A stretch of DNA of 64,000 nucleotides, from contig NZ_JJMN01000074.1 in NCBI RefSeq assembly GCF_000696385.1, positions 206,440-270,439 on the forward strand, in the 5' to 3' direction. A program made the translations under genes and the position numbers. The notes below the pieces were generated by a model. It was given only the letters and a program-made list of their open reading frames with translations, did no database searches and had not been told where the DNA came from. Shown here one piece after another: positions 54,712 to 64,000 of this stretch (the stretch's first letter is position 1; each line of letters begins with the position of its first letter). This DNA comes from Vibrio metoecus. Its GTDB lineage: Bacteria > Pseudomonadota > Gammaproteobacteria > Enterobacterales > Vibrionaceae.

Positions 54712-55386
54712 ATGACTGATAAAAATGACGCGCAGACCCTGAGAAAACGCTTTCGCGGTTATTTTCCTGTGGTTATCGATGTAGAAACCGCAGGATTCAA
54801 TGCTCAGACCGATGCCCTTCTTGAAATTTGTGCCGTTACTTTGAGTATGGATGAAAATGGGGATTTGCACCCAGCAAGCACGATTCATTTTCATGTCGAG
54901 CCTTTTGAAGGCGCTAACCTTGAAAAAGCCGCATTGGAATTTACTGGGATTTATGACCCATTCAGCCCACTGCGTGGCGCCGTCACTGAAGATCATGCTT
55001 TAAAAGAAATTTACAAACTGGTTCGCAAAGAACAAAAAGCCGCAGACTGCAGCCGCGCCATCATTGTGGCGCATAACGCGCATTTTGATCATAGTTTTGT
55101 GATGGCGGCGAGCGAACGTTGTAAATTAAAACGTGTTCCATTCCATCCTTTTGCCACGTTTGATACTGCGGCTCTCAGTGGTCTTGCTTTCGGGCAGACC
55201 GTGCTTGCCAAAGCGTGTAAAACCGCAGGGATGGAATTTGACAATCGCGAGGCACATTCTGCCTTGTACGATACCCAAAAAACTGCAGAGCTGTTCTGCA
55301 CCATTGTCAACCGATGGAAGGCTTTAGGTGGCTGGCCATTGGTCAATGATAATGAGGACAATAACAATGATGCCGACTTAGATTGA
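54712..55386 (+). CDS. rnt: Ribonuclease T
   Basis: A 224-residue DEDDh 3' exonuclease. Motifs: FPVVIDVETAGFN (first Asp and Glu), IVAHNAHFDHSF, and NREAHSALYDTQKTAEL with the catalytic His and last Asp. It trims tRNA and 5S/23S rRNA 3' ends. It is divergent from motY; the 274-bp gap contains nothing else I can name. Confidence 0.97.
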   Translation: MTDKNDAQTLRKRFRGYFPVVIDVETAGFNAQTDALLEICAVTLSMDENGDLHPASTIHFHVEPFEGANLEKAALEFTGIYDPFSPLRGAVTEDHALKEIYKLVRKEQKAADCSRAIIVAHNAHFDHSFVMAASERCKLKRVPFHPFATFDTAALSGLAFGQTVLAKACKTAGMEFDNREAHSALYDTQKTAELFCTIVNRWKALGGWPLVNDNEDNNNDADLD

Positions 55387-55489
55387 AGCTCGCTGCTGCG
55401 TATGAGCGACTTCAACAAGTAAGGCCAGTCCCCACACCACCTCTTTTTTCAGGTAGTCAGGGGAAACACACAACATCCCGAGAAAAAAT

Positions 55490-56816
55490 ATGAATCCAGT
55501 AGTCATTTCCGTTTGTGTCATGCTGCTGCTAGCCCTAATGCGGGTGAACGTCGTGGTTGCTTTGACGTTCAGTGCCATCGTTGGTGGTCTAGTTGCAGGT
55601 ATGTAGTTTAAATGATACCGTCGCCGCTTTTGAAAGCGGTTTGGGTGGCGGAGCCACTATCGCCTTAAGTTACGCTATGCTTGGCACTTTTGCCGTCGCA
55701 ATTTCTAGATCGGGCATAACCGACTTACTCGCGCAAAGTGTAATTCGTCGCATTCATGGCCAAGAAAACCATGTAGCGTCTACCGGTCTAAAATACGTTG
55801 TGCTGATCTCTTTACTGCTGATGGCCATGGCGTCACAAAACGTCATTCCCGTGCACATCGCGTTCATCCCGATTTTGATCCCACCTCTATTGGCCGTGTT
55901 TGCCAAGCTTAAGCTCGATCGTCGTTTGGTCGCCTGTGTGCTCACTTTTGGTTTAATCACACCTTACATGGTATTACCGGTTGGCTTTGGTGGCATTTTT
56001 CTCAACAACATTCTGCTGAAAAATCTGCATGACAATGGGTTGGAAGCCATCACCGCCAGCCAAGTGCCAACCGCGATGATTCTGCCTGCAATCGGCATGA
56101 TCTTTGGTCTACTGATAGCGGTATTCTTCAGCTATCGCAAACCTCGTCAATACCAAGAGACTGAGTTGACAGTGGTTCAGCAAGACAATTTTGCGATCAA
56201 TAGCAAGCACATCGCCATCGCAGGTATGGGGATTGCTGCCGCATTGGCCGTACAGTTGTTTACGGGTTCAATGATTATTGGTGCACTGGCCGGCTTCATG
56301 GTGTTCACTTTTGGTGGCGTGATTGCGTGGAAAGAGACACATGACGTGTTCACCAAAGGCGTACACATGATGGCGATGATTGGTTTTATCATGATTTCTG
56401 CCGCCGGTTTTGCCGCGGTAATGAAAGCCACTGGCGGCGTTGAAACGTTAGTCGCTTCACTCTCCACCAGCATTGGCGACAACAAAGCTTTGGCTGCCCT
56501 ACTGATGTTAGTGGTAGGTCTGTTAGTGACCATGGGAATCGGTTCTTCTTTCTCAACCATTCCAATCATTGCCACCATTTATGTACCACTCTGCCTCTCA
56601 TTTGGTTTCTCACCTATGGCAACCGTGGCTCTCGTGGGTACCGCTGCTGCGTTAGGTGATGCAGGTTCTCCAGCTTCAGACTCAACGCTAGGCCCAACCT
56701 CTGGCCTGAATGCCGATGGTCAGCACGAGCATATTTGGGAAACCGTGGTACCAACCTTTATCCACTACAATCTGCCGCTCATTATCTTTGGTTGGATTGC
56801 GGCTATGGTGCTGTAA
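55490..56816 (+). CDS. Na+/H+ antiporter, YuiF/NhaC-related family, one added base
   Basis: The restored protein is about 441 residues with about twelve membrane segments. It starts MNPVVISVCVMLLLALMRV at 55490; an added T at 55604 turns GMSLNDTVAAF into an early stop. The remainder contains GLGGGATIALSYAMLGTFAVAISRSG, IGSSFSTIPIIATIYVPL and GDAGSPASDSTLGPTSGLN. Family knowledge: YuiF-like proteins are classed as Na+/H+ antiporters or amino-acid transporters of the ion-transporter superfamily; specificity here is not determined. It follows rnt by about 100 bp. Confidence 0.85.
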
Positions 56817-56859
56817 CGGCCGTTTCTGTAACGACGGTTTAGTGAATAATAACAGCAAC

Positions 56860-56889
56860 GAAAAAGGCTTCCCGAGGGAAGCCTTTTTG
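56860..56889. terminator. Bidirectional terminator between the antiporter and purF
   Basis: Stem AAAAAGGCTTCC / GGAAGCCTTTTT with a CGAG-type loop. A5 and T5 flank it, so it can stop both convergent transcripts. Confidence 0.92.
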
Positions 56890-56917
56890 TTACTCAATCA
56901 TGGCACTCTGATAGCGC

Positions 56918-58432
56918 TTATGCGCCTTCGTTGTGTAGCTCAAGGTTCGCCAGATCTTGCTGAATTTCACGTTGATATTTTGCATCATCACAACGCATGG
57001 ATTCGAGGAAATCCAAGTACTGCTGGTCAATATCACCCGTCACGTATTCACCGTTGAAAACCGAGGCTTCAAACTTCACGATATCTGGGTTACCACAGCG
57101 TACCGCGGCCACCAAATCATCAATGGTTTGGAAAATCAGTGCATCCGCACCGATTTGCTTACAGATCGCGTCATTGTCACGGCCGTGCGCAATCAGTTCA
57201 TTGGCACTTGGCATATCGATGCCATACACATTCGGGAAACGGATCTCAGGCGCAGCAGAAACGATGTACACCTTCTTCGCACCGGAATCGCGAGCCATTT
57301 CGATGATCTGCTCCGATGTCGTGCCACGCACGATTGAGTCATCCACCAACAGTACATTCTTATCTTTAAACTCTGAGCGAATCGCGTTGAGTTTACGACG
57401 TACGGATTTCTTACGTTGTTGCTGACCCGGCATGATAAAGGTACGGCCGACATAGCGGTTTTTCACAAAGCCTTGACGGTATGGTTTATCAATTGCCTGA
57501 GCGATTTGCAGAGCGATATCGCACGACGTTTCCGGGATTGGAATCACTACATCAATGTCGAGGTCGTTGTACTCATTTTTAATGCGATCCCCCAAACGGT
57601 TACCCATTTCTACCCGCGCGCTGTAGACCGAAATTTTGTCGATGAAGGAATCTGGACGCGCAAAGTAAACAAATTCAAAGATACATGGGTTCAGAGCTGG
57701 GTTATCTGCACACTGCTTGGTGTAAAGCTCACCATCAAAAGTGACATAAATCGCTTCACCCGGTGCCACATCACGCACAAAGTCAAAACCCACGGCATCC
57801 AGAGCCACCGATTCTGAAGCCACCATGTATTCGTGTTGACCATTGGTTTCACGCTTACCTAAACACAAAGGGCGGATACCATGTGGGTCACGGAACGCAA
57901 TCATACCGTGACCAATGATCATCGCCGCCACCGCGTAAGCACCACGAATGGTACGGTGAACATTGCTGATCGCGCGGAACACATCCTCTGCGGTCACGTT
58001 GCCTTTTACCGTATCGATTTCATGCGCCAGTACATTGAGCAGCACTTCTGAATCCGAGGTGGTATTCACGTGACGGCGATCTTTTTCGAATAATTTCTGG
58101 CGCACTTGGTTAGCATTAGTCAAGTTGCCATTGTGAGCAAGGGTGATACCGAAGGGAGAGTTAACATAAAAAGGTTGAGCTTCTGAGGCGCTAGAACTAC
58201 CTGCAGTAGGGTAACGCACATGGCCGATCCCGACATTACCTTGCAGGCGTTGCATGTGTTTCGCTTCAAAGACATCCCTGACTAATCCGTTTGCCTTACG
58301 CAGACGAAAACGATTGCTTTCTATGGTACAAATACCCGCGGCATCTTGGCCACGATGCTGCAACACAGTCAAAGCGTCATAAATTGACTGGTTTACAGGC
58401 GTTGTTCCCACGATTCCAACAATACCACACAT
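56918..58432 (-). CDS. purF: Amidophosphoribosyltransferase
   Basis: A 504-residue enzyme for the first committed step of purine synthesis. It starts MCGIVGIVGTTPVNQ with the catalytic Cys2 of the glutamine amidotransferase domain, and contains the PRPP motif VLLVDDSIVRGTT. It lies 32 bases after cvpA in the same direction, forming the usual cvpA-purF pair. Confidence 0.98.
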   Translation of the reverse strand: MCGIVGIVGTTPVNQSIYDALTVLQHRGQDAAGICTIESNRFRLRKANGLVRDVFEAKHMQRLQGNVGIGHVRYPTAGSSSASEAQPFYVNSPFGITLAHNGNLTNANQVRQKLFEKDRRHVNTTSDSEVLLNVLAHEIDTVKGNVTAEDVFRAISNVHRTIRGAYAVAAMIIGHGMIAFRDPHGIRPLCLGKRETNGQHEYMVASESVALDAVGFDFVRDVAPGEAIYVTFDGELYTKQCADNPALNPCIFEFVYFARPDSFIDKISVYSARVEMGNRLGDRIKNEYNDLDIDVVIPIPETSCDIALQIAQAIDKPYRQGFVKNRYVGRTFIMPGQQQRKKSVRRKLNAIRSEFKDKNVLLVDDSIVRGTTSEQIIEMARDSGAKKVYIVSAAPEIRFPNVYGIDMPSANELIAHGRDNDAICKQIGADALIFQTIDDLVAAVRCGNPDIVKFEASVFNGEYVTGDIDQQYLDFLESMRCDDAKYQREIQQDLANLELHNEGA

Positions 58433-58464
58433 GTCCTAATCCTCGATTTCAACCGTCTCCGGCG

Positions 58465-58956
58465 CTAAATCGCGCCAGAGAGAAAACTTGATGTTGCTTT
58501 TAGGTGTTCAAAGAACGGAGCAATAACGCGACTGAATTCAGGCACTAACTGCGAACTCTTCCACCACTCTGTGTTTGGAAATGCGGTAAACGCATCCATG
58601 AAGAACAGACCTGCTGCGACAATCAATACACCACGTAATGCACCAAACACCACGCCGAGAATTCTGTCGGTTCCTGATAGTCCTGTTTTTTCGACCAATT
58701 GGGCAATCACGTAGTTAACGATAGCACCCACCACTAAAGTCGCCACAAACAGAGCCGCGATGGCTGCTCCGTTACGAAACATATCGTCTTTAATGTTGGT
58801 GAAGTACACCGCCAGTTTGGCGTAGTACTCAGAAGCGATGTAAAACGCTCCAAACCAAATCACTAAAGACAAGGCTTCTTTAGCAAAGCCACGAACAAGA
58901 CTGATCAGCGCAGACAGGCCGATCACACTTAAAATGACAATATCTAACCAGTTCAT
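58465..58956 (-). CDS. cvpA: Colicin V production protein CvpA
   Basis: A 163-residue inner-membrane protein with four membrane segments, starting MNWLDIVILSVIGLSALISLVRGFAKEALSLV, the conserved CvpA opening. It is required for colicin V export and envelope-stress resistance in E. coli. It is directly upstream of purF and downstream of a PurR-like site. Confidence 0.96.
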   Translation of the reverse strand: MNWLDIVILSVIGLSALISLVRGFAKEALSLVIWFGAFYIASEYYAKLAVYFTNIKDDMFRNGAAIAALFVATLVVGAIVNYVIAQLVEKTGLSGTDRILGVVFGALRGVLIVAAGLFFMDAFTAFPNTEWWKSSQLVPEFSRVIAPFFEHLKATSSFLSGAI

Positions 58957-59004
58957 GAGTTCTTACATCTTAAGTTGGCGCGCATTTTAACAGAAAAAAA
59001 CGCG

Positions 59005-59020
59005 ACGCAAACGTTTTCTT
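59005..59020. promoter_or_regulatory. PurR box upstream of cvpA-purF
   Basis: ACGCAAACGTTTTCTT matches the consensus ACGCAAACGTTTGCGT perfectly in the first 12 bases. It is 49 bases before the cvpA start, as in the E. coli cvpA-purF operon. Confidence 0.8.
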
Positions 59021-59026
59021 ATGGGT

Positions 59027-59608
59027 TTAACGGTTTAAATTTGTAGCAATTGACCTTTTGTCACCGGTAATTTTTTCTAATTCCAGCAACTGAGTTTCTA
59101 GCTTAGATTTCGAAACATCCGGACCAATAATCACTCGGGTAAAATCATTCTCTTGTTTGACATGCGCTTGATAGCCACGCTTTTGCAGATCCGCGACCAC
59201 ACTGCGTGCATTGTCTGCGTTCTTTAATGCCATGAGCTGAATGATCCAAGCTGAATCTTGATAATCATTGGTTTCTGACACTTCCGTCACCGTAACTGGT
59301 ACCTGCTCCACCACTTTTGCAGGTGGTGGATTTTTGGGTACAGAAGCCGTGTTTACCACTACAGGCGGATTTTCAGTACCTGTTTGAGTAACGGACACCG
59401 GCGCTTCGGGTAGTGCAATGGTATCTTGCACTGGATCCTGTACCTCAAATTTTTCTACTTCACCCTCTAACTGCGGTTTAATTGGGATGCTGGCAATCTC
59501 TTCTTTAAAGTGCGTTTTCTTACCATCAAGCACATCGGGTAACACGATGACGCCGATTGCCACCAACACGATGGTGCCAACTAAACGGCTTTGAAATTTA
59601 CTGGCCAT
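59027..59608 (-). CDS. dedD: SPOR-domain division protein DedD
   Basis: A 193-residue protein with one N-terminal anchor (SRLVGTIVLVAIGVIVLPDVLDG) and a Pro/Val-rich linker. The C-terminal SPOR domain (WIIQLMALKNADNARSVVADLQKRGYQAHVK) binds denuded peptidoglycan at the septum. Its ATG directly follows the folC stop (TAAATG). Confidence 0.94.
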   Translation of the reverse strand: MASKFQSRLVGTIVLVAIGVIVLPDVLDGKKTHFKEEIASIPIKPQLEGEVEKFEVQDPVQDTIALPEAPVSVTQTGTENPPVVVNTASVPKNPPPAKVVEQVPVTVTEVSETNDYQDSAWIIQLMALKNADNARSVVADLQKRGYQAHVKQENDFTRVIIGPDVSKSKLETQLLELEKITGDKRSIATNLNR

Positions 59609-60874
59609 TTACTCTCCTCTCTTCTGCCAATGCTCAAGCACTTCACCCACGGTATGGAAAGAGCCTGCTACCACAATGACATCTTGCGCTGAAGCTTGTG
59701 TCAACGCGGCTTCAAATGCCGCTACCGGATTAGCATATTGAATATTGCCTACGGGTAAATACTGGCAAAGCTGCTCCGCCGTTGCAGCGCGGGGACCAGA
59801 CAGAGAAGCAGGATACCAATGTGTTACCACTGGATTCAGTTCCATCACTGTCGAAGCGATGTCTTTATCGTGCAACATACCCAGCACCAAATGAATCGTT
59901 TGTTGCGGATAACGCTGCTTGAGCTGCTCCACTAAATAGTGTGCAGAATGTGGGTTATGCGCCACATCTAGCACGATCGTCGGCTCACGGCCAATCAACT
60001 GCATACGTCCGGCTAATTGGACATTACGTAACCCCTCAACAATATCAAGATCACTGATTTCTAGCCCTGAACAGCCAAGCGCCATCAGTGCCGTCGCGGC
60101 ATTAGGTAAAGGCAGTGACGGGATGGGCAAGTCCGTTAACTCAAAGCGCCCACTGCGCCAATGCCAAGTCGTTTCTGAGGTTTTTTCATAACTGAATTGG
60201 ATTTCAACTTGGTGCAGCTTGGCGCCAATATCATCAGCATGCGCCGCAACCGTCGCTGGCGGTTTAGGTTGCCCGCAAATCGCAGGTTTACCTGAGCGGA
60301 GGATCCCAGCTTTTTCATAACCAATGACAGCAATATCATTACCAAGCCAATCGGTATGGTCCAACGCTAAGCTGGTGATCACACTGACGTCATGATCGAC
60401 AACATTGGTGGCATCGAGGCGCCCACCAAGCCCCACTTCGAGCAGCAATACATCGACTTTCCGCTGCTCAAAAAGGTAAAGCGCAGCCAGTGTGCCAAAT
60501 TCAAACAGACTTAGACTCACCTCTCCACGTTGTTGCTCAATATGCGCAAACGCTTGGGTGTGCATCTCATCAGGCAGATCTTGCCCGTTGATGCGTACCC
60601 GCTCGTTATAACGAATCAGATGAGGCGAGCTGTAAACGCCAACGGAATAGCCAGCTTGCAGCAGAATGGCTTCCATTAATGCACAGGTGGAACCTTTACC
60701 ATTGGTACCCGCCACTGTGATGACGGTGGGGGCTGGCTTGGTGAGTTTGGCTTTTTGGGCAACGGCTTGAACACGCTCTAAGCCGAGATCAATTGCTGAA
60801 GTATGTATGTGGGCTAAATAATCAAGCCACACCGCGAGTGGAGATGTGGCTTGAGGAACAGGCTTTTGAGTCAT
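59609..60874 (-). CDS. folC: Bifunctional folylpolyglutamate/dihydrofolate synthase
   Basis: A 421-residue Mur-ligase-type enzyme. P-loop VAGTNGKGSTCALME (about 54-68), then EVGLGGRLDATNVVD and LDVAHNPHSAHYLVEQL. It adds glutamates to folates. The accD-folC-dedD-cvpA-purF order is the same as in E. coli. Confidence 0.97.
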   Translation of the reverse strand: MTQKPVPQATSPLAVWLDYLAHIHTSAIDLGLERVQAVAQKAKLTKPAPTVITVAGTNGKGSTCALMEAILLQAGYSVGVYSSPHLIRYNERVRINGQDLPDEMHTQAFAHIEQQRGEVSLSLFEFGTLAALYLFEQRKVDVLLLEVGLGGRLDATNVVDHDVSVITSLALDHTDWLGNDIAVIGYEKAGILRSGKPAICGQPKPPATVAAHADDIGAKLHQVEIQFSYEKTSETTWHWRSGRFELTDLPIPSLPLPNAATALMALGCSGLEISDLDIVEGLRNVQLAGRMQLIGREPTIVLDVAHNPHSAHYLVEQLKQRYPQQTIHLVLGMLHDKDIASTVMELNPVVTHWYPASLSGPRAATAEQLCQYLPVGNIQYANPVAAFEAALTQASAQDVIVVAGSFHTVGEVLEHWQKRGE

Positions 60875-60918
60875 CTAACGTACAACCATAGAATCCGTTG
60901 GTTTAGTTAGCGCTTACT

Positions 60919-61845
60919 TTACCCTTTTTTGTTGGCTTCTGGTACCGCATAAGGCGCTTCATTTGGCGCGTCGTTCACAGAAACCACTAGCGGAGAGGCT
61001 TGGCCGGTCATTTTAGCCAGTAGGCTAGAAACGCGTTGGCGCATATCACGGCGATCAACAATCATATCGATCGCGCCATGCTCAAGCAGAAACTCGCTGC
61101 GTTGGAAACCTTCTGGCAGATCTTCACGTACCGTTTGTTCAATAACACGACGACCAGCAAAACCGATCAGCGCCTTAGGTTCACCAATATTGATATCCCC
61201 AAGCATCGCCAAGCTAGCTGAAACACCACCCATGGTCGGATCGGTCATCACGGAAATAAACGGCAGGCCTTTATCAGACAAGCGTTCTAGCGCCGCACTG
61301 GTTTTTGCCATCTGCATCAGAGACATCAACGCCTCTTGCATACGTGCACCACCGCTGGCGGAGAAACAGATCAAACCACAGTTGTGTTCCATCGCGGCTT
61401 CAACTGCACGCACAAAGCGAGCGCCTACTACGGAGCCCATTGATCCTCCCATGAAGGAGAATTCAAACGCACAAGCCACCACAGGAACGCCAAGTACCGC
61501 CCCTTTCATGACAACCAGTGCATCTTTTTCGCCACTAGCTTTCTGCGCAGCAACGATGCGCTCTTTGTAGCGTTTAGAATCTTTAAACTTCAGTTTGTCT
61601 TGTGGCTCTAGCTCTTCACCCAACTCAAAACGTTCACCTTGATCGAGGAACGTTTCCAAGCGGCGGCGCGCTTTCATGCGCATATGGTGATTACACTTAG
61701 GACAAACTTCTAGGTTACGCTCTAATTCGGCGTAATAAAGCACCTGTTCACACGACGTACATTTAGTCCAAACACCTTCTGGGATAGAGGCTTTGCGTGA
61801 ACTACCAATGTTGCTTTTCTCTAAAATTTTTTCGAGCCAACTCAT
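60919..61845 (-). CDS. accD: Acetyl-CoA carboxylase carboxyltransferase subunit beta
   Basis: A 308-residue AccD. A four-cysteine zinc finger (CTSCEQ ... CPKCNHH, about 28-50) is followed by the carboxyltransferase domain (SASGGARMQEALMSLMQMAKTSA, DPTMGGVSASLAMLGDI). With AccA it makes malonyl-CoA. It is 45 bases upstream of folC. Confidence 0.98.
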   Translation of the reverse strand: MSWLEKILEKSNIGSSRKASIPEGVWTKCTSCEQVLYYAELERNLEVCPKCNHHMRMKARRRLETFLDQGERFELGEELEPQDKLKFKDSKRYKERIVAAQKASGEKDALVVMKGAVLGVPVVACAFEFSFMGGSMGSVVGARFVRAVEAAMEHNCGLICFSASGGARMQEALMSLMQMAKTSAALERLSDKGLPFISVMTDPTMGGVSASLAMLGDINIGEPKALIGFAGRRVIEQTVREDLPEGFQRSEFLLEHGAIDMIVDRRDMRQRVSSLLAKMTGQASPLVVSVNDAPNEAPYAVPEANKKG

Positions 61846-62017
61846 GGAAGACCTTTTACTCTCAATCTCCCGCCATTAGCAGGAGAGATAAATTCGACAA
61901 AAACGCGTGTGGATTAAAGCACAGAAAATGCCAACTGTAGACAAAAAACTGGTTGTACCTATTTCTGCCCTTCGGCCACAGCACAATATTGTTTATTTTT
62001 GAGTCAATTACTAGCCG

Positions 62018-62812
62018 TTAGTTCAAATTATCCGGTAAGAAAAGTGGCCCAATTGGCATTTCTGGTAATCCAAAATGCGCCGGATAATCCACTTCCACTA
62101 AATAAAGCCCTTCCGCTTTTGCCGTCGCAGCAGCCAAAGTCCGATTTTTTTGCTCAAGTAACCATTGAATCCATTCTGGCTTCTGCTCACCACGCCCCAC
62201 CGCAATCAAACTACCGGTGATATTGCGCACCATATGATGCACGAACGCATTGGCTTTGATGTCAATCACCACATAGCGGCCGTGACGAGTGACATTTAAA
62301 TGCATCAGATTGCGCCAAGGGCTACGTGATTGACAATGTACCGCGCGGAATGAGGTGAAATCGTTTTCGCCGAGCAAATATTGCCCAGCTTGCTGCATTT
62401 TTTCGACATCCAGTTCACCGTGATAATGGCTGACACCAGAATTCAAAATGCCGGGGCGGTAGACATGGTTGTAGATGACATAGCGATAACGTCTTGCTGT
62501 AGCACTGAATCGTGCATGAAAGTCGTCTGGTACTGAGCTGGCCCAACGCACTGCAATATCTTTGGGCAAATTAGCATTGGCTCCCATCGTCCATGCCACC
62601 ATCTGCCGCTCGGCAGTGGTATCAAAATGTACCACTTGCCCAGTGCCATGCACGCCGGCATCCGTTCGACCCGCACATTGTACTTCAACCGGATGATTGG
62701 CAATTTTGCTCAGCGCTTTTTCTAGCGCTTCTTGAACACTTTTGACTTCTCTTTGGCGCTGCCAACCATAGTAGTGAGTCCCGTCATACTCAATACCTAA
62801 CGCAATTCTCAT
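62018..62812 (-). CDS. truA: tRNA pseudouridine(38-40) synthase TruA
   Basis: A 264-residue enzyme. The catalytic Asp is in CAGRTDAGVHGTGQVVHF (about 55), with RARYYRYVI-type (here ATARRYRYVIYNH) and FVHHMVRNITG motifs. It modifies the anticodon stem-loop. The 172-bp gap to accD (61846-62017) shows nothing I can name. Confidence 0.97.
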   Translation of the reverse strand: MRIALGIEYDGTHYYGWQRQREVKSVQEALEKALSKIANHPVEVQCAGRTDAGVHGTGQVVHFDTTAERQMVAWTMGANANLPKDIAVRWASSVPDDFHARFSATARRYRYVIYNHVYRPGILNSGVSHYHGELDVEKMQQAGQYLLGENDFTSFRAVHCQSRSPWRNLMHLNVTRHGRYVVIDIKANAFVHHMVRNITGSLIAVGRGEQKPEWIQWLLEQKNRTLAAATAKAEGLYLVEVDYPAHFGLPEMPIGPLFLPDNLN

Positions 62813-62885
62813 GCTACTTGTCTCAATAAAAATGGGGCGGGAATTATAAACAGTTTGCTCATAAATTTCTAATTACCAGAAAAGT

Positions 62886-62909
62886 AAAAGGCAGCTAAGC
62901 TGCCTTTTA
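62886..62909 (-). terminator. Intrinsic terminator after hubP/fimV
   Basis: On the minus strand, stem AAAAGGCAGC / GCTGCCTTTT with a TTA loop, then ACTTTTC. It lies 9 bases after the stop. Confidence 0.85.
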
Positions 62910-62917
62910 AAGAGTGT

Positions 62918-64000
62918 TTATACTCGCCCATTCAGAACATCAATTAGCCGTTTAGCTTGCTGACGAATTTCATCATCACCGTCAACAATCGCCTCTTCGA
63001 GTAATTTGATAGCACCTTTCTCATCGTTCATTTCGATGTAAATTTTCGCAAGGTCCAACTTACCCGCAGCTTCTGCGCCGCTATCCACATCGATATCTCG
63101 AATGTCCCCGATCACGTCGGGGAACTCGTCCAGACCCACATCAAGCTTCAACTCTTCTTCATCTGGGTTTAGGTTTTGTTCTTCCGATTCAACTTGTGCC
63201 ATTAATTCATCAATCGTCATGTAACCATCACGCTGCGGATCGAAATCCAACAGATCCTCTTGCGAACCCCAATTCTCAGGTTTTGCTTGTGGCTCTGGCG
63301 TTTCACTTGCCCAAATTGCTTGCTCGTCTTCCGGCACGTCATCTGGTAACTGTGCTTGCTGATCTGGCGTTAAGTGGAAACCGTTCCAATCTTCCCCTCC
63401 CATCTGCAACATGGCATCAATGTCCATGCCGGCACTGTCGATCGTTTTCGCATCGAGCGGACGATCAAAACTGAATGGTTTTTCGTTTTCCGGTCTTTCG
63501 CTCAACCAATCATGTAATGCATCTTCATCGTAGCCTTGTTGAGAAGCTGGGCTAAAGGTCTCGGTTGGTGTTTCAGACGCCATATCAAGCGCTGCTGCGG
63601 GAGCTTGTTCTACTTCTGGCTCAAGACTAGCTTCGAGTTCCGGCTCTGCAGGAGTTTGCAACGCTTCGGCGAGTGCCTCTTCTTCGGTGAACTCTGGCAG
63701 ATCTAGCTCATCCAGTTCTACAAACTCTTGCTCTACTTCTGGATCAAGACTGGCTTCAAGTTCCGACTCTGCAGGAGTTTGCAACGCTTCGGCGAGTGCC
63801 TCTTCTTCAGTAAACTCTGGCAGATCCAGTTCATCCAGTGCTACAAACTCTTGCTCTACTTCTGGATCAAGACTGGCTTCAAGTTCCGGCTCTACGGGAG
63901 TTTGCAACGCTTCGGCAAGTGCATCTTCTTCAGTGAACTCCGGCAGCTCTAGCTCATCCAGTACAGTGAACTCCTCCTCTGCTTCTGGCTCAAGGCTTAC
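62918..64000 (-). CDS. hubP: C-terminal part of polar landmark protein HubP/FimV, cut by window edge
   Basis: About 360 residues are present; the gene continues beyond the right edge. The visible part is very acidic and begins with 41-residue tandem repeats (PEFTEEEALAEALQT core), then a linker, and ends with the FimV C-terminal TPR-like domain (AAGKLDLAKIYIEMNDEKGA, EIRQQAKRLIDVLN). In V. cholerae HubP, upstream of truA, anchors ParA1, FlhG and chemotaxis proteins at the cell pole. Start and LysM domain are outside the window. Confidence 0.93.
   Translation of the reverse strand, partial: VSLEPEAEEEFTVLDELELPEFTEEDALAEALQTPVEPELEASLDPEVEQEFVALDELDLPEFTEEEALAEALQTPAESELEASLDPEVEQEFVELDELDLPEFTEEEALAEALQTPAEPELEASLEPEVEQAPAAALDMASETPTETFSPASQQGYDEDALHDWLSERPENEKPFSFDRPLDAKTIDSAGMDIDAMLQMGGEDWNGFHLTPDQQAQLPDDVPEDEQAIWASETPEPQAKPENWGSQEDLLDFDPQRDGYMTIDELMAQVESEEQNLNPDEEELKLDVGLDEFPDVIGDIRDIDVDSGAEAAGKLDLAKIYIEMNDEKGAIKLLEEAIVDGDDEIRQQAKRLIDVLNGRV
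63615..64000 (-). repeat. 123-bp tandem repeat in hubP
   Basis: The sequence TCTGG(A/C)TCAA recurs at 63615, 63738 and 63861, and TCTGG again at 63984, an exact 123-bp period (41 residues). Copies are imperfect. The array continues past the right edge. Confidence 0.92.

Noticed and set aside
55387..55489. Riboswitch before the YuiF-type antiporter
   Set aside because: The roughly 100-bp leader has no motif I can match to a known class.

Overview
The window is ordinary chromosomal DNA of a Vibrio, and gene order and content fit Vibrio cholerae (or a sister such as V. mimicus) chromosome I best. The diagnostic items are the luxU-luxO-qrr1 quorum-sensing locus, the motY gene of the sodium-driven polar flagellum, a repeat-rich HubP/FimV polar landmark gene, the rsx (rnf) operon, two tandem fadL genes and a Moco riboswitch before moaABCDE. 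I see no phage, insertion sequence, integron or CRISPR array. Species assignment is by recognition only.

Layout. 1-7.6 kb: a broken-off periplasmic-sensor gene, a membrane protein, an alkyltransferase-like protein, a YbaY lipoprotein, tesB, a divergent Lrp-type regulator and PLP enzyme, sohB, yciK and two cysteine-cluster proteins. 7.6-12 kb: the replication/repair group recR-ybaB-dnaX, then apt, ybaN and an unlisted 43-residue membrane protein. 12-15 kb: rssB, a LysR regulator, a nitroreductase. 15-24 kb: a fatty-acid block: fadIJ with a FadR site, a candidate small RNA, an ECF sigma/anti-sigma pair and two fadL porins. 24-36 kb: LMW phosphatase, btuR, asmA, udk, mrp, metG, an unknown membrane protein behind a sigma-54-like promoter, udp, zntA, a CBS protein. 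36-45 kb: a GGDEF protein, moaABCDE, a YvcK-like gene, luxU, luxO, qrr1, uvrB. 46-57 kb: tRNA-Asn, rsxABCDGE-nth, gloA, motY, rnt, a YuiF-type antiporter. 57-64 kb: purF-cvpA-dedD-folC-accD-truA-hubP, all leftward.

How it fits together. The fatty-acid genes share one theme: FadL imports, FadIJ degrades, FadR-like sites sit at both, and the sigma/anti-sigma pair lies between. LuxU passes phosphate to LuxO, which with sigma-54 turns on Qrr1 from the intergenic region beside luxO. The Moco riboswitch would tie moaABCDE expression to cofactor supply.

Quality caveat. Seven genes (lrp-type, sohB, ycgN, dnaX, asmA, rsxC and the YuiF-type antiporter) are broken by a total of 15 single-base changes, and every one is best explained as an added base. 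They cluster within short stretches and include the essential dnaX, so sequencing or assembly error is more likely than gene decay. I list these genes over their full restored span.
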